Part shown: piece by piece, positions 1-12,800 of the stretch
How positions within the stretch are numbered: position 1 is the stretch's first letter
Layout: each line of letters opens with the position of its first letter
Origin: Sordaria brevicollis
Taxonomy: Eukaryota > Ascomycota > Sordariomycetes > Sordariales > Sordariaceae
NCBI GenBank assembly: GCA_033439795.1
Contig: JAUTDP010000004.1
Coordinates: 3,596,001-3,660,000 of the forward strand
Length of the DNA: 64,000 bases
Reading direction: 5' to 3'
Position numbers and translations under genes: made by a program
Notes under the pieces: generated by a model
The model's database searches: none
What the model was told of the DNA's origin: nothing
Seen by the model: the letters and a program-made list of their open reading frames with translations, nothing else

Positions 1-606
<606 letters not shown>

Positions 607-797
607 GCGACGCGATTGCTTCTCCCTGCGATAGAAGATGGTATTAGGTAGTAGTATATTTTCCACCCCGCTTATGGTCCGGAGTGTCGTGCTCTTCGCA
701 AGATGCCTTGTCAAGTTGACCATGTCGAACATTCCTTCCCCTTCTCCGTCTGCGACTTGTCCTGTGTCCCCGTTTGTTTCTCAGGAAAACCGACCTC

Positions 798-1392
798 TTA
801 CTCTACGTAGTGACCATACTGCAACACCATCCACAAAGTACCGCCATAAGCCGCCAAGAAGGGGAAGATCTGGGGCCCGCTGAAGCGCTGCGTCTTGAAG
901 ACGAACATCTCGCTCGTAAAGTGCACGGCGGCAATGACGTGGGTCCAGATGCCGAGCTTGTACAGCGACGCGTTCTCGAGGTTGTAGCACGCGTAGAAGC
1001 GGATGATGCCGGCCATGAAGGTGTAGGTGCCAAAGACGCGGGCCGCCAGCGGCGTAACCTGGTCCTTAGCGGCAGCACCCTTCTTCTCGGCCTCCTCGGG
1101 CGTGACGGCCTTCAGCACATCGACGCTGTCCTCCGGGCTGAATTTGCCCTTCGCGGGCGGCAGGGAGCTGTTGGGCACGAAGCGGCCGTTATAGAGACGT
1201 CGAGTGTAGTGGAGAGTGCTGTAGTTTTGGAGGGCGTTGCCCATGGCTACGATGGAGACCTGGAGAAGGGGAGATGTCAGTTGCTGGAGAGCAATACCGT
1301 GTGTGACGAAACCCGGTGAAGCTTACGAAGAAGAGGTAGTAGGGAAGAAGACCCTTCTCGCCCGAAGGCAGGTAGGCCTTGAGAGCATCCAT
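798..1392 (-). CDS. ERG28: Erg28-like ER scaffold protein of ergosterol biosynthesis
   Basis: Erg28 is a small ER membrane protein that tethers the sterol C-4 demethylation enzymes (Erg25-Erg26-Erg27) and Erg6. Exons read on the minus strand are 1327..1392 and 798..1259, joined by a GTAAGC...CCAG intron, giving 175 aa. The join gives a first membrane segment (PYYLFFVSIVAMGNALQNY) followed by the family pattern R-x-Y-N-G-R, then A-R-x-F-G-T-Y-T-F, I-R-F-Y-A-C-Y-N, and H-F-x-S-E-M-F-V-F, with about four hydrophobic segments in all. Length matches the family (yeast about 148 aa, filamentous fungi somewhat longer). Its promoter once faced that of the 3-ketoacyl-CoA reductase gene; a copia element now separates them. 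Confidence 0.93.
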
Positions 1393-1773
1393 ATCGGTTC
1401 GGCGGTCGAGATTCGGTTTTGTGCTTGACGTGAATCTGAAGCTCGTCGCTGTCGATGTTTTGCTTGTTTCCTGATCCAGTTGTCAAACTCCTTGGGCATC
1501 GGATGGAAACACCTTTCGGGCCACTCTTCAGCCGCGAGAGACAGGGGTCATCGCAGCATCATGGACGCAGGTCCACAGGCATTGGATGACATTTGGAGAC
1601 ACCAAACAGGCTCCCCCTTTTCGTCAATGACAAAGGCCGTTCATTGGCCGGTGCCCAGAGCTTCCACCAGCTCCGTCGGAGTTCAATGGCGGGCGTCGAA
1701 TGATGGCTCGATGGTTCCGCAAAACGGAGCCCGAGACAGCAAGGTCCTCTGGCCGGGGCCGCGGGGCGGGACG
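1393..1773. other. Gene-free flank: ERG28 promoter side up to the copia insertion
   Basis: About 380 bp of normal base composition between the ERG28 start and the first LTR. I see no supported gene; an open frame running into the LTR has no family features. Together with 7400-7593 it is the remnant of the promoter shared with the reductase gene. Confidence 0.6.
1769..1773. repeat. Target-site duplication GGACG, left copy
   Basis: GGACG directly before the left LTR; the identical pentamer follows the right LTR at 7395..7399. Five bp is the usual copia integrase product. Confidence 0.9.
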
Positions 1774-1962
1774 TGTCAGATTAGAGGGTAGACTCGACCA
1801 GTAGAAACAGGCTTACGTAAGGCGCCCCAACCACCAAATTCTGGCTGCAGACCTTCCTAATAGTCTAGGCACCCCCAACTCGGGTTCCACAGAACTCTTC
1901 TAAATACACACATCAATTTTAACCCTCAATTTACAATATCCACTTTACTATATAATCTAATA
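1774..1962 (+). repeat. 5' LTR of the plus-strand copia element
   Basis: 189 bp. It begins TGTCAGATTAGAGGG; its inner end (AATCTAATA) is the RIP-mutated form of the intact AATCTGACA at the outer end of the partner LTR. Differences between the two copies are essentially C-to-T or G-to-A. A primer-binding site should follow at 1963 but is too mutated to recognise. Confidence 0.93.
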
Positions 1963-4900
1963 ATTAATAATCTAATTTGCAATCTCCGCGCTACGAAAAC
2001 TTCAATTACATTAATTATAACCATTATTACTATTATTACTGTAACTTATTACGTTATTAACTATATCCTAATCAATCGATAAAAAAATCGTCGCTAAATA
2101 GGTCTATTTAAACTTTATAAATAAATTTAAAGAATAGAATAACGAATTTATAACCTACGCTAAAGTTTTAAACCTTATTAATTATATATTAGGGGTATAA
2201 TTAATTCCCCTTAAACTTATAGAACTAATTATTATAAATTACGCTATTAAATCGTCCGTCCGCTATTATATCGAAAAAGCGAAGGAAGCCCTCAACGATT
2301 TTAAAAATAATACTTTTATTACGTTAATCCTTCTTTATAACGTCGATAATATCCCTATAAACGTAGAATTTACCGAAAAATCCTTAAAAGAATAGACTAA
2401 CGACGCTACCACTAAATTTACCGATTTTATTATCGCGGGGTTATAAGAATATAACTACGATATTAATATATTTAATTACCGGTTTAAAAAATACAAAACC
2501 TTTTCGAAATACTACGTTATATTTATTAAATAAATATATAAAACCGTTTATTAAAATTATAAATTTAATTACCTTTAGAATAACGAAGATTTCCTTTAAT
2601 AATATTTTACTTTCATTAAAAGGTTATAATACCGTCCCGAATAAACTTTTATCGATATTTATAAAATTTATTATAATTATATTAATAAACCCCTTATAAT
2701 AAAGCTTAAGATAAGAATAATTAAATAAATTAACGGTTAGGAAATTATTATAATTAAAACCCAATTTTACGCGGTCTTTAAATCCTTATTAATTATTATT
2801 TAATTTTATAACTTTATTAAATATTTACGCCCTATTCGACCGGGTTAAACCTCCGACGCCTCGCGTTAATACCGCTTATAAATTATTAATAATATTTTCA
2901 ATTTCTATATTTTATCCAGGGATTTCCGTATTAAGAGCTTTAATAATAAAATACCCGTAATTATATAGGCTAAATTTAACCGTAGAGGTATTTATAGAGC
3001 GTTCTTTAGAATTAGAAGTAATACCTTTAATAAATTAAAGGATATTAATATTAAAGTAAAAAATATTTAATTTAATAAACCCTAATATAATTAGCGTAAA
3101 AGGAAATACGCAATATAAATTAAAGACTCTAAATAGAATAAAAGTTTATTATTATTATTTCGCTATAAAATTTACGAAGAGGGTACGTATATTATTAAAT
3201 ACTATTAATATCTCTTTCCTAGTAGGGCCCTAAATCCTTATTAAAAGCCTAATTTTAAAATATAAATTCGGGTAATTAAAAACTTCAATAACGATCTAAA
3301 ATTCAAAAGGGAAGTCGAAATTTAAAGAAAGGAAATAATTAAATAATTAATAAATCCTATCCCTAATACTAATAACCAATTTTAAAATAATTAATTCTTT
3401 AATAAAAGTATTATTATAAACCCTATTCCTATCTTTATTTAAATCTATAAAACCGTTATAATATAAATAGTATTTTAAATAGGAAAAGGAAATTTTAATA
3501 TTTATCCGCTTAAAAATTATATTCTTTTTAATTTTAATAACTCTTTATATATATTTAACGAAATTACGTATTTCCTTAATTTCTATTACGTACCCTATAA
3601 TAATAACCTATAGGTTAAAAATTTATATATTATAATTTAAAGTTATAAGGAGGTTAATTTTATTATTAATAGAGAGAACGGGCCTAGGAAACTACGTTTC
3701 TATAATATAATTTTCTATTTTAATTTTATAATTAACTTTATCTCCTTATACCTATTACGTAAATAAAATTTCTTTTAAAATTATAAATTACTTAATAATT
3801 ACTTTCGTAATATAAATTAATTATTCTTTTACTATTTTAAAACCCGTTACCGCTAAACTCTATTTAAAGAACTTCCCTATTCATTTATTCGGGCGAATTT
3901 CTATACCCGTAAAAATATAATTAACTCCTATATAAGCTATAAACACTATTATAAAAACCCCTTCACTTAGCATTTTAAATTAAAGCACTTTAATCCCTAA
4001 ATATTATTTTATTTCTATAACGTATTAAGAGCCAAAGTTCTATTTAAAAATAAGAAGGAAGAAGACGAAAAAAACCCTAAGACTAAATAATATAATACTT
4101 ATACCTAAATAAAAATCAAATAATAAATTAAATAAAAACTTAGAAATAAAAGGTATAAAATTAAAGAACGTTTTATTATAAACTTTTTTAATTATAAAAA
4201 AAATTACCGAAATTATATTAATATTATATTTATTATTTATAAATTTACTAAATATATTTAGGAATATTTCCTTTATAACCAATTCGCTATTATAATCGTA
4301 ATTTATTTAAACGATTTCTTTATTCTCTTTAAAATATAATTTAACGTTATAATATAAATATTAAAATACGATAATAAAATTACGAAATTATAATTACTCT
4401 TAAATTTATTAACGTAATATAATATAATTATAGAGCCCTCTACCCTATATACTTAAATATAAAATAAAGGTGTAGAACGTTCGAAAAATATAATTAAAAA
4501 TAAAGCGTGTGTTATAAATTTAAATATTCGTTTTCCTAAGGATTTTTAGCCGGAAATCGTTTCTATAATAATATATTTTAATAATCGGTCCCCTAAATAC
4601 TTTTATAATTAAAAATCTCTTTATAAAAAATTTTATACGGCTATTATTAGGAAAATTAATAATAATAATAATAAAATTACCCCCCGTAAATTTAATATTT
4701 CCTACTTTCGAATTTATAATTATAAAGTATTTATAATAATTACTATTATTAAAAATAAATAAAATAGGCTTTAAAAAATAAACCTTAAAGCGTAAATTAA
4801 ATATTTAATCGATTATACTTTTATAACTATTTACCAAATTTAAAACCCTATTATTAACGAAGTTATTAATACCCGTAACGTTATTTTTAATAAACGTACC

Positions 4901-7205
4901 CTCTTTATTAATAAAGTAAAGAAGGAAGCCGAATCCTTAAAATTTATTTTAAAAGAATTTACCATTTTATTAAAGAAATATACCGTTAAAGAATAATTAT
5001 TAAATAACCAATTTCCTTTCGATTTTATAATTAACCGTATTAATATAAAAAATACGAATACCTACGACCTTTTAAACTCTTTCTTTCTTAACCCGGTTTA
5101 AAAAAGGGAAATAATAATTATTAGGGAGGTATAAATTGAAAAAATAATTATTAAAAAAATAGAAATTAATATACCGCCTCTAAACCCCTTTAATAAAATT
5201 ATAAACCTAAAGGAGGACCGAATAATTATCAATTACTTCGTTAATTATAATTATTTAATACTATTAAATATATTATTATTAATTTCCTTTCTTATAGGAA
5301 TATTTACTATAAATTATATTAAATACGTTAAAAAAGAATTATTAAAAGGTTTCGAACCTTAAAAAGTAATATTTAATACCGGACGTTTTTACTAACCTAT
5401 AATTATAACGTATAAGAAGAAAATTATTAAAATAGAATTACAACGTTCTATATATAAAGAAAGGGTAATTATTAAAAATATAATCGAATCCTTAATCGCT
5501 ATTAATAAATTTTAAAGCCTTTACCGTTATTAATTACTATTAATACTTCGCAATTATAAAAACTTTAATAAATATCCCTTAAACGACCTCTTTAAATAAA
5601 CCGAACGAATTTACTTCGAAAATTATAAATAAATAAAAACTTAAGTGGAAATAAACCACGACGAACCCAAAGTTAAGGGCAAATAAATCCTCGATTATAT
5701 ATAAATATATACTTATAAATACTTTAAAAATAATTACTTTAATAAAATTAAGGCTTATTTAATTATATATAGAAATTAATAAATAAAAATTATAGGGTAA
5801 GAAATTTATACCTTTACTTTAATAAAAAAATCCTTCTACACCCTTATAATTATAACCTTACGCTTTAACTTTAAATTTATTTAATAAAACGTAATTAACG
5901 CCTTTATAAACGTAATAATAAATAAAGAGATTTATATACGTATACCGCTAAATTATTATATTTAAGGGAAAGTATTTAAAATTTTTAAAATATTATATAA
6001 TCTTCGTCGTTCCTTACTACTATAATAACGAAAATTTATAAAGATATTTAAAGCCCTAAAATTCTATACAATCCCTAAAAATCCTTATATTCTAATTAAT
6101 AATAATATTTTAGTCTTTTATTATATTAATAATATTATCTTTTATTATTACTTTATTAAGGAAGAAATTGCCTAATAATATATAAAAATTCTATAGTCCT
6201 AGTATAATCTAATTAAAGGAAAGGAATTGTAATAATTCTTAAGTATTAAAGTAATCCGCGATTATAAGGCCCGTAAAATCTAATTATCCTAATGGTTATA
6301 CTTTTAAAAGATTTATAAACTCGCCGACGATAAGTACACTATTTAAATCCTAATAAATAATATCGAATTAATACCCTATAATTATAAAACTATTAATTAA
6401 TCTATCTATCGATACTAAATTAAAATCGGGTTTATATTTTACGCCGTTATTATTACTAAATTAAATATTATTTTTATAATTAATCGATTTATTAAATATA
6501 ATTACAATTTAAAATTAGAATATTATAAAACCGTAAATAAAGTATTATATTACTTCTTTACTATTATAAATTTAACCCTATACTATAAAAGAAATATTAA
6601 ACTTTAATTTACTTTTAACGCCTCCTTTACCGATAATTCTATCGACCGTAAAAATTCCCAAAATTTTATAATAAAACTATATAGTAAATTTATTTACTAG
6701 GGAGCCTCTAAATAATTAATAATAATTATTTCTATAACCGAGGTAAAATTCGTAGCCCTTTCTAATATCGCTAAGGAAATATTATACATTATAAAACTAT
6801 TTAGAAATTTTATATTAAAATTCTCCAACCCTATTCTAATTTTCGAATATAATAATATTTAAATATTTAGAATTTTAAATATAGAAGCTTCAAAATTAGT
6901 AATTAAACTCCGCTATATTAATATTTACTAATATTAATTAAAATAGGAAGTATAGGTAGGGATAATTAAAGTATAATATTTCAAAATTTTAAAGATGCCC
7001 GTAAACGGTATAATTAAAATATTAACCGTAGAGAAATACTAGGAGTTTAGGAAATTAATAGGGATAGATTCTATACGAAATAAAGAAGGTTATTAGCGGG
7101 TAAAATATTTAAGGATTAAGGAAATAAATAAAGAGGAGTAATTGGTTTTGTATAAATAATTTTAAATTTATCTATTTTAAGAAATAAATTGTATTTAGGG
7201 AAGTG

Positions 7206-7394
7206 TATTAAATTAGAGGGTAAATTCGATTAGTAAAAATAGGCTTACGTAAGGCGCCCCAGCTACCAGATTCTGGCTGTAGACCTTCCTAATAGTTTGG
7301 GCACCCCCAACTCGGGTTCTACAGAACTCTTCTAAATATACACATCAATTTTAACCCTCAATTTACGATATCCACTTTGCTGTGCAATCTGACA
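7206..7394 (+). repeat. 3' LTR of the plus-strand copia element
   Basis: 189 bp, same length as the 5' copy. Its inner start TATTAAATT is the mutated form of TGTCAGATT; its outer end AATCTGACA is intact. A short purine run (AGGGAAG, about 7198..7204) just before it fits a polypurine tract. Confidence 0.93.
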
Positions 7395-7399
7395 GGACG
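7395..7399. repeat. Target-site duplication GGACG, right copy
   Basis: GGACG directly after the right LTR, matching 1769..1773. Confidence 0.9.
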
Positions 7400-7593
7400 C
7401 CACGAAAATCTCACCTCTAGCGGGCTGGCACATGCAAGCGCAGGCGAGTCCGGACTGCAGTGCAGTAACCCCTACCCAAAAAGTTCCCAACATTTATTTG
7501 CGGTCGGATTTCAACTTGGGAAAGTTTCACACCTTCCGAATTCAACCCAAAGGCTGATTTTCATCATTGATTGTCGCCAACAACCCATACACA

Positions 7594-8663
7594 ATGGAAA
7601 AGGTTGCTCAGATCTGGGACTCTGTCCCCCAGTATGGCCAATGGGCTCTTGCTGGCGTTGGCGCTCTTTACGTCGCTACTCGCGTCGGCGCTTTCCTCCA
7701 GCTCCTCCTCAACGCTTTCATCCTGAGCGGCACCAACGTACGTCTTTATGCGAGAACTACTTCGGATGGAAGATACATTGGAGACTTTGGCTAACTCACC
7801 GGTAACAGCTTCGCAAGTATGGCAAGAAGGGCACCTGGGCCGTCGTTACCGGCGCCTCTGATGGTCTCGGCAAGGAATTCGCCCAGCAGCTCGCTTCCAA
7901 GGGCTTCAACCTCGTTCTCGTCTCTCGCACTCAGTCTAAGCTCGATACTCTCGCCCGTGAGCTTGAGCTCCGTTGGGATGGCCTCAAGACCAAGACCTTC
8001 GCCATGGACTTCTCCAAGGACGACGATTCCGACTACGAGCGTCTCGGCGAGCTCATCAAGGGTCTCGACATTGGTATCTTGATCAACAACGTTGGCCAGT
8101 CCCACAGCATCCCCGTTCCTTTCCTCCAGACCGACCGCGACGAGCTCCAGAACATTGTCACGATCAACTGCCTCGGCACACTCAAGACCACCAAGGTTGT
8201 CGCTCCCATTCTCGCTCAGCGCAAGAAGGGTCTTATCCTTACCATGGGCTCTTTCGCCGGTGTTATGCCCACCCCCTACCTCGCCACCTACAGCGGCAGC
8301 AAGGCCTTCCTTCAGCACTGGAGCAGCGCTCTCTCTTCCGAGCTCAAGGACCAGGGCGTCGATGTTCACCTTGTTGTCTCCTACCTCGTCACCACTGCCA
8401 TGAGCAAGATCCGCCGCACCAGCCTTCTCATCCCCAACCCCAAGCAGTTCGTCCGCTCTGCTCTCGGCAAGGTTGGCCTCAACAGCTCCGAGCCTTTCCC
8501 CAACACCTACACCCCCTGGTGGAGCCACGCCGTCTTCAAGTGGGTTATTGAGAACACTGTCGGTGCCTACAGCTACTTCACCCTCAAGCTCAACAAGAAC
8601 ATGCACGTCGACATTCGCAACCGCGCTCTCCGCAAGGCTGCTCGTGAGGCCAAGAAGCAGTAA
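7594..8663 (+). CDS. Very-long-chain 3-ketoacyl-CoA reductase (Ifa38-like short-chain dehydrogenase)
   Basis: Second enzyme of the ER fatty-acid elongation cycle: reduces 3-ketoacyl-CoA to 3-hydroxyacyl-CoA with NADPH, feeding sphingolipid synthesis. Exons 7594..7737 and 7809..8663, GTACGT...ACAG intron, 332 aa (yeast Ifa38 347 aa). The N-terminus has a hydrophobic anchor (about residues 14-40). The Rossmann cofactor motif TGASDGLG is at about 62-69, the NNVG motif at about 141-144, the catalytic Ser at about 196 (MGSFAG) and the Y-x3-K pair at about 209 and 213 (YSGSK). A second hydrophobic stretch lies near the C-terminus. The start follows a CACA-ATG context and is the first ATG giving the anchor. 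The copia element ends 200 bp upstream, so the present promoter differs from the original one. Confidence 0.95.
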
Positions 8664-9856
8664 GCGCGCATATCAGCTCTTAAGCGATATGGTGTGTGAT
8701 GCAGATGGGGGGTAACATAATTTGATATGGATCGTTCTAGCTCAAAAACGACGTATTGAGTTTGAGGCCAGAATACCTGTCAAGCTGTGGACTAGTGGTA
8801 GAAAAAACGGGGGCCATTTCAGGGACCGCACGAGTTAGCGATGACTTTGCGCGGGTTCGAGGATATTCTTTCCTGGTTAGAAGTCAGGAGAGAGATTTAT
8901 AGATACAGATTGTAGAAAATAATGTTCCGACGATGTTATGAAGTAACTTGCTGCCCGTATTGTTTCTTGTGGTATTCAACAAGAGTTTGACGAGCTTTTT
9001 GTTGTTCAGAGTTGAATCTTTCGAGAGTTTCAATCCAAAGCAACATCGATGACGTTGTCGGCAATGATTGGACAGGCCCGACATCTCGAAGCGGGAGAAA
9101 AACATGATGCCAAAAGAGGTTAGCGCCAGCTCTGCTGTCCCAAGTCGCCGTCCAGTGCAGTGGGCAGCGCGTCCAAGATTCGCGTTCCAGGTCTTGGGTC
9201 CCAGTTGCCAGCCGGGAAACGCCCTGGGCACCAATGATTCCTGCCCGGTCGCGGTACGTACCACCACTGCCAGTTCTCCAGCCAAAAATTGTTTACGGCA
9301 GCGGGCCAGCCTCTTCAATCTTCACCATCCACAGTCCACCTTTGGAAAGTTGATTGCCCAATCGCGCGCACGGCAGAGCTTCCTCGCTCTCAACACCACA
9401 ACACAACAACGCCTTCACCTCAACAAGCTCTGGTCGCCGATCCACGATCACGTCGCACCGTCCCGGATTTTTATCAGCTGCCATCCGGATCTTTAGAGCT
9501 TCCTTCATGGTGGTGCGATTGTACTAGTACACCGATTGCTAGCGAGCACCGACCGCGCTCTCGACTTTTGTCACCTCAAGCAAGCATCCCACCCACTTGG
9601 GAATACCTTGAGCAAAAGAAGGCAAACGGAGCAAAGGCGGCAAAACAGCACTACGGCGCAGAGAATCACGTAGCTGTCAGATTGCGCCGCACCCTTCGAG
9701 CTTCGACTTGTACCGACTACGAATTTATTAGCCCATTTGCCTCGTTCGCGGAGCTTCCCTCCCTCGACGCTCGCGTCGACCCCGAACACCGACAAACTAT
9801 CCCCGCCGTTATCCCACCATCATCCTGTCGGCTGTTAACATCGCATCTCTGCTATC
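8664..9856. other. Gene-free stretch: reductase 3' side and nucleoporin 5' side
   Basis: About 1.2 kb. The part 9100-9856 is C-rich and CAACA-rich like a fungal promoter and long 5' UTR, and holds several short upstream ATGs. Open frames here overlap each other on both strands and show no family features. Confidence 0.5.
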
Positions 9857-12800
9857 ATGAATCCATCCACACCTATGCGCCAGCTTCCTGGCGCATTCCT
9901 CAACATCCCGGCTGCAGGCGCACCCAGGACCGACGATGCTAGACGCTACTTGGACTCGCTTCCTGAAAAGGCCACTTCGAGGCCGGCGGTGGGGAGCTTC
10001 GGGGCCTATAATGCTGGTAGTGCCAGTGTTGCTTCCGGAGCCTTGACTGGGGCCCCGTCTCTTCCCGTTGCTGGCGCCGGTGCTGGAACTGCTGCTGTTA
10101 CTCGTCCCGTATCACAGGTGCCTGTCCCAACGGTGCCGGCTCAGACTCGCACAGATCTACCACCGGTTGCCAAGGCCGCGCGGCGCATCACCAATGCCCT
10201 AGCTCGTGACGAGAACTATCCGGATGTCGACTCCTATGCTAGAGGTGAGGCTACCTGTCAAGACTTCTTGCTCTTTGTGGCAACGTGGTGGAAGTGGCTA
10301 ACCATGTCTCTCACGAATAGCTGGCTCTTCTTCCGACTATGACATGTACAGCACCGATGACGCGCCCGGCGCTCCTTTCAAAAAGACTCATATGCATCCC
10401 ATCCCCGACCAGGTCTTTGATAGGTTAAACAGGGGAGAGGTCAACACGCAGCTCGGCTTGTTTGCCGACATCAACTACGCGTGGGCTGCTATTGACAGCT
10501 CCCTCTTCCTCTGGGACTACACCCACCCGAACCCCGAACTTATCGGCTACGAAGATGCCACCACGACCATCAGCGCTGTCGCCTTGGTGCCTCCTAAACC
10601 TGGCGTGTTCGTTAGTAACATCACGCACATTCTGGTCGTTGCTACGGGCACCGAGATAGTTCTGCTGGGCGTATCCGCGACACCTACCCCTTCTGGATCC
10701 AAGACCGTCACCCTCTACCAAACAAAAATGGCCGTGCATCGCGGAAGCACTGATGTCAGCATAATCGTTGGTACTGCGACCGGCCGCATTTTCTTTGGCG
10801 GTTATACCGATACCGATATCTACGAACTCCTTTACCAGCAGGAGGAGCGCTGGTTCTCAAGCAGATGCGCCAAGGTCAATCATACACACCCCGGCTGGAC
10901 GTCGGTTGTTCCTAGTTTGCCGGTGCCAATGGGTTTCTTGGGTCACCGTGACCAGGAATTCCTTGTGCAACTGGTTGTCGATGACACTCGGAACCTCCTA
11001 TACTCGCTCTCGGACAAGTCCACGATTCGAACATACTTCCTGGAGCCCTCTGGAAAACTTACAAAGGTCATTGAGAAGAACAAGGTCTCGTGCCTTAGCG
11101 ATATGACCCACATGGTTGATTTGAACAGGAACCCATTGCTTAACGAGAGAGTCAAAATCGTCTCCCTTAGCGCGATTTCGGCGCGAGAGGCCTCAAAGTC
11201 GCATCTCATGGCGCTCACCAACACTGGGTGCCGCTTGTTCCTTACCGCAACAAGCGCGGCATCCTACATGCTGAACGCCTCTACCAACCTTGCTCCTCAG
11301 AGCATGCAGGTCCAGTACATCAAGTTCCCCCCAACAAGCGAACAGCAGCAGGTTCCACTCCGCAACGAGACCAACACTACGGTTGCATACGCACCTGCGC
11401 CTACAGCAGCCCAAGACCAAATGTCTGGCCTCCTTTCGGAAAGCTGTCTTGGTCAACGTTTTGCTCCGGGTTATTTCTTCGACGCTGTTCGCTCTGGGGA
11501 AAGCCGCACGGACTTGCTCTTTGTATCAGCCCCCGATGTCGGCAGACTCAAGCAAAACACGGTGCTCAGATACGTTGAGCAAGGAACCATGATCCCCTTG
11601 GGTGACGGAAGCCGAGTTCTTGCCATTGGCCTAACTGGTAAGCCTTTTGCGGCTTCTGGAAAACCGCTCGGATTCGGCAACGAGCTAGCTGTACAGTTTG
11701 ACCACACCCCGAGCGAGTTTGCCGTACTCACCAACACTGGCATTCATATCGTTCGTCGCAGGAGGTTTATCGACATCTTCGCCAACGCTATTCGCGTTGC
11801 GTCTGGTGATGAGGATCTGGACAACAAGGTCAAGACTTTCACTACCATCAATGGCAGGGTTGAAATGGTTGCGGCTGCGTTGGCGGTGGCATGTGGTCAG
11901 GGAGGAGACACCCGTCGTGCTGTCGATCCTCTCACTGAGGATAGGGCGCGCTCTATCTTCATCAACTACGGTGGCCAGCCTAAGCTCGCGGACACGGATG
12001 TCTTGCAAGCAACACCGGAGGACAGCGTACAGCTCTCAGCTCGTCACGACGCGCTAGTGCTTTACCTTGCTCGTCTCACTCGCAGTCTGTGGAAGTCCAA
12101 GGTCATTGCGATGGGGACGGATGGCGCTTCGGGTGGTTTCGCTGTTAGCTCCGCTCTCCCCGTTTCCAAGCTTATGACGGTACAGGAAAGTGTTCAGCGA
12201 CTAAGGAGGTTCCTTGAGCAAAACAAGAGTCTCATCCAAGGCTTGGCTGGGCCCTCTGACCGGGTTTCTAGCAGACAGGAGGAGATCGCCTTGCAGTTGG
12301 AGCACCAGTCTCTCCACGCGTTGCGCCAGTTGATGGACAGCGTGTCCGAGGGCATTTCCTTCGTCCTGATGCTGTTTGATGAGCGGGTAACCGACATCTT
12401 CATGCGCCTGGATGATACTTCCAAGCAGCAGTTGCAAGACCTCACGTATGAGGGATTGTTCTCCCAAAATTCTGGAAAGGAGCTCGCCAAGGTTCTTGTC
12501 AAGGCTATTGTTAACCGCAATATTGCCAACGGAGCCAATGTCGAGACTGTCGCTGATGCGCTCAGGAGAAGGTGTGGCACCTTCTGCTCCCCTGATGATG
12601 TTGTCATCTTCAAGGCTCAAGAGCAGCTGCAACGTGCTAGCGAGTCGCAGGGTAACCCCAACCTAATGCGCACCTTGCTTGCGGAGAGCTTGCGGTTGTT
12701 TGATCAGGTTGCAGGAAGCCTGACCATGACTAACCTCCGGAATGCGGTCGAGCAGTACATCACTCTGAAGTACTACGCTGGCGCTATTCAGCTGTGCTTG

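Larger units (their letters stand above)
1774..7394 (+). mobile_element. Ty1/copia LTR retrotransposon, complete in structure but destroyed by RIP
   Basis: A 5,621-bp element bounded by two 189-bp LTRs (1774..1962 and 7206..7394) and by a 5-bp target duplication GGACG (1769..1773 and 7395..7399). The ends are TGTCAGATT...AATCTGACA, perfect 9-bp inverted termini. The interior is very AT-rich, full of stops, nearly lacks CpA and keeps CpG, the signature of repeat-induced point mutation. Orientation and family come from a degraded copia pol on the plus strand: a reverse-transcriptase YxDD-type box near 6119..6143 (D codons changed to AAT) and a copia RNase H block at about 6600..6780 with the VALS motif. 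Gag-integrase lies upstream in the usual copia order but I could not resolve domains. No open frame survives, so it cannot move by itself. Confidence 0.95.

Noticed and set aside
1480..1791. Plus-strand open frame of about 100 codons next to the first LTR
   Set aside because: Runs into the LTR, has no family features, and lies in the ERG28 promoter side.
4040..4282. Minus-strand Phe/Ile/Lys-rich open frame inside the first copia element
   Set aside because: A by-product of AT-rich RIP DNA on the antisense strand; composition is not protein-like.
1774..7394. Gypsy-type element as alternative
   Set aside because: RNase H follows reverse transcriptase at the very 3' end and carries copia-type motifs with no integrase after it, so copia fits.
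7791..8606. Long antisense open frame over the ketoacyl-CoA reductase gene
   Set aside because: Mirror of GC-rich codon use of the real gene; the plus-strand frame has the catalytic motifs.
9289..9942. Plus-strand open frame of about 217 codons overlapping the nucleoporin start
   Set aside because: Overlaps the nucleoporin first exon in another frame and has no family signal; probably 5' leader.
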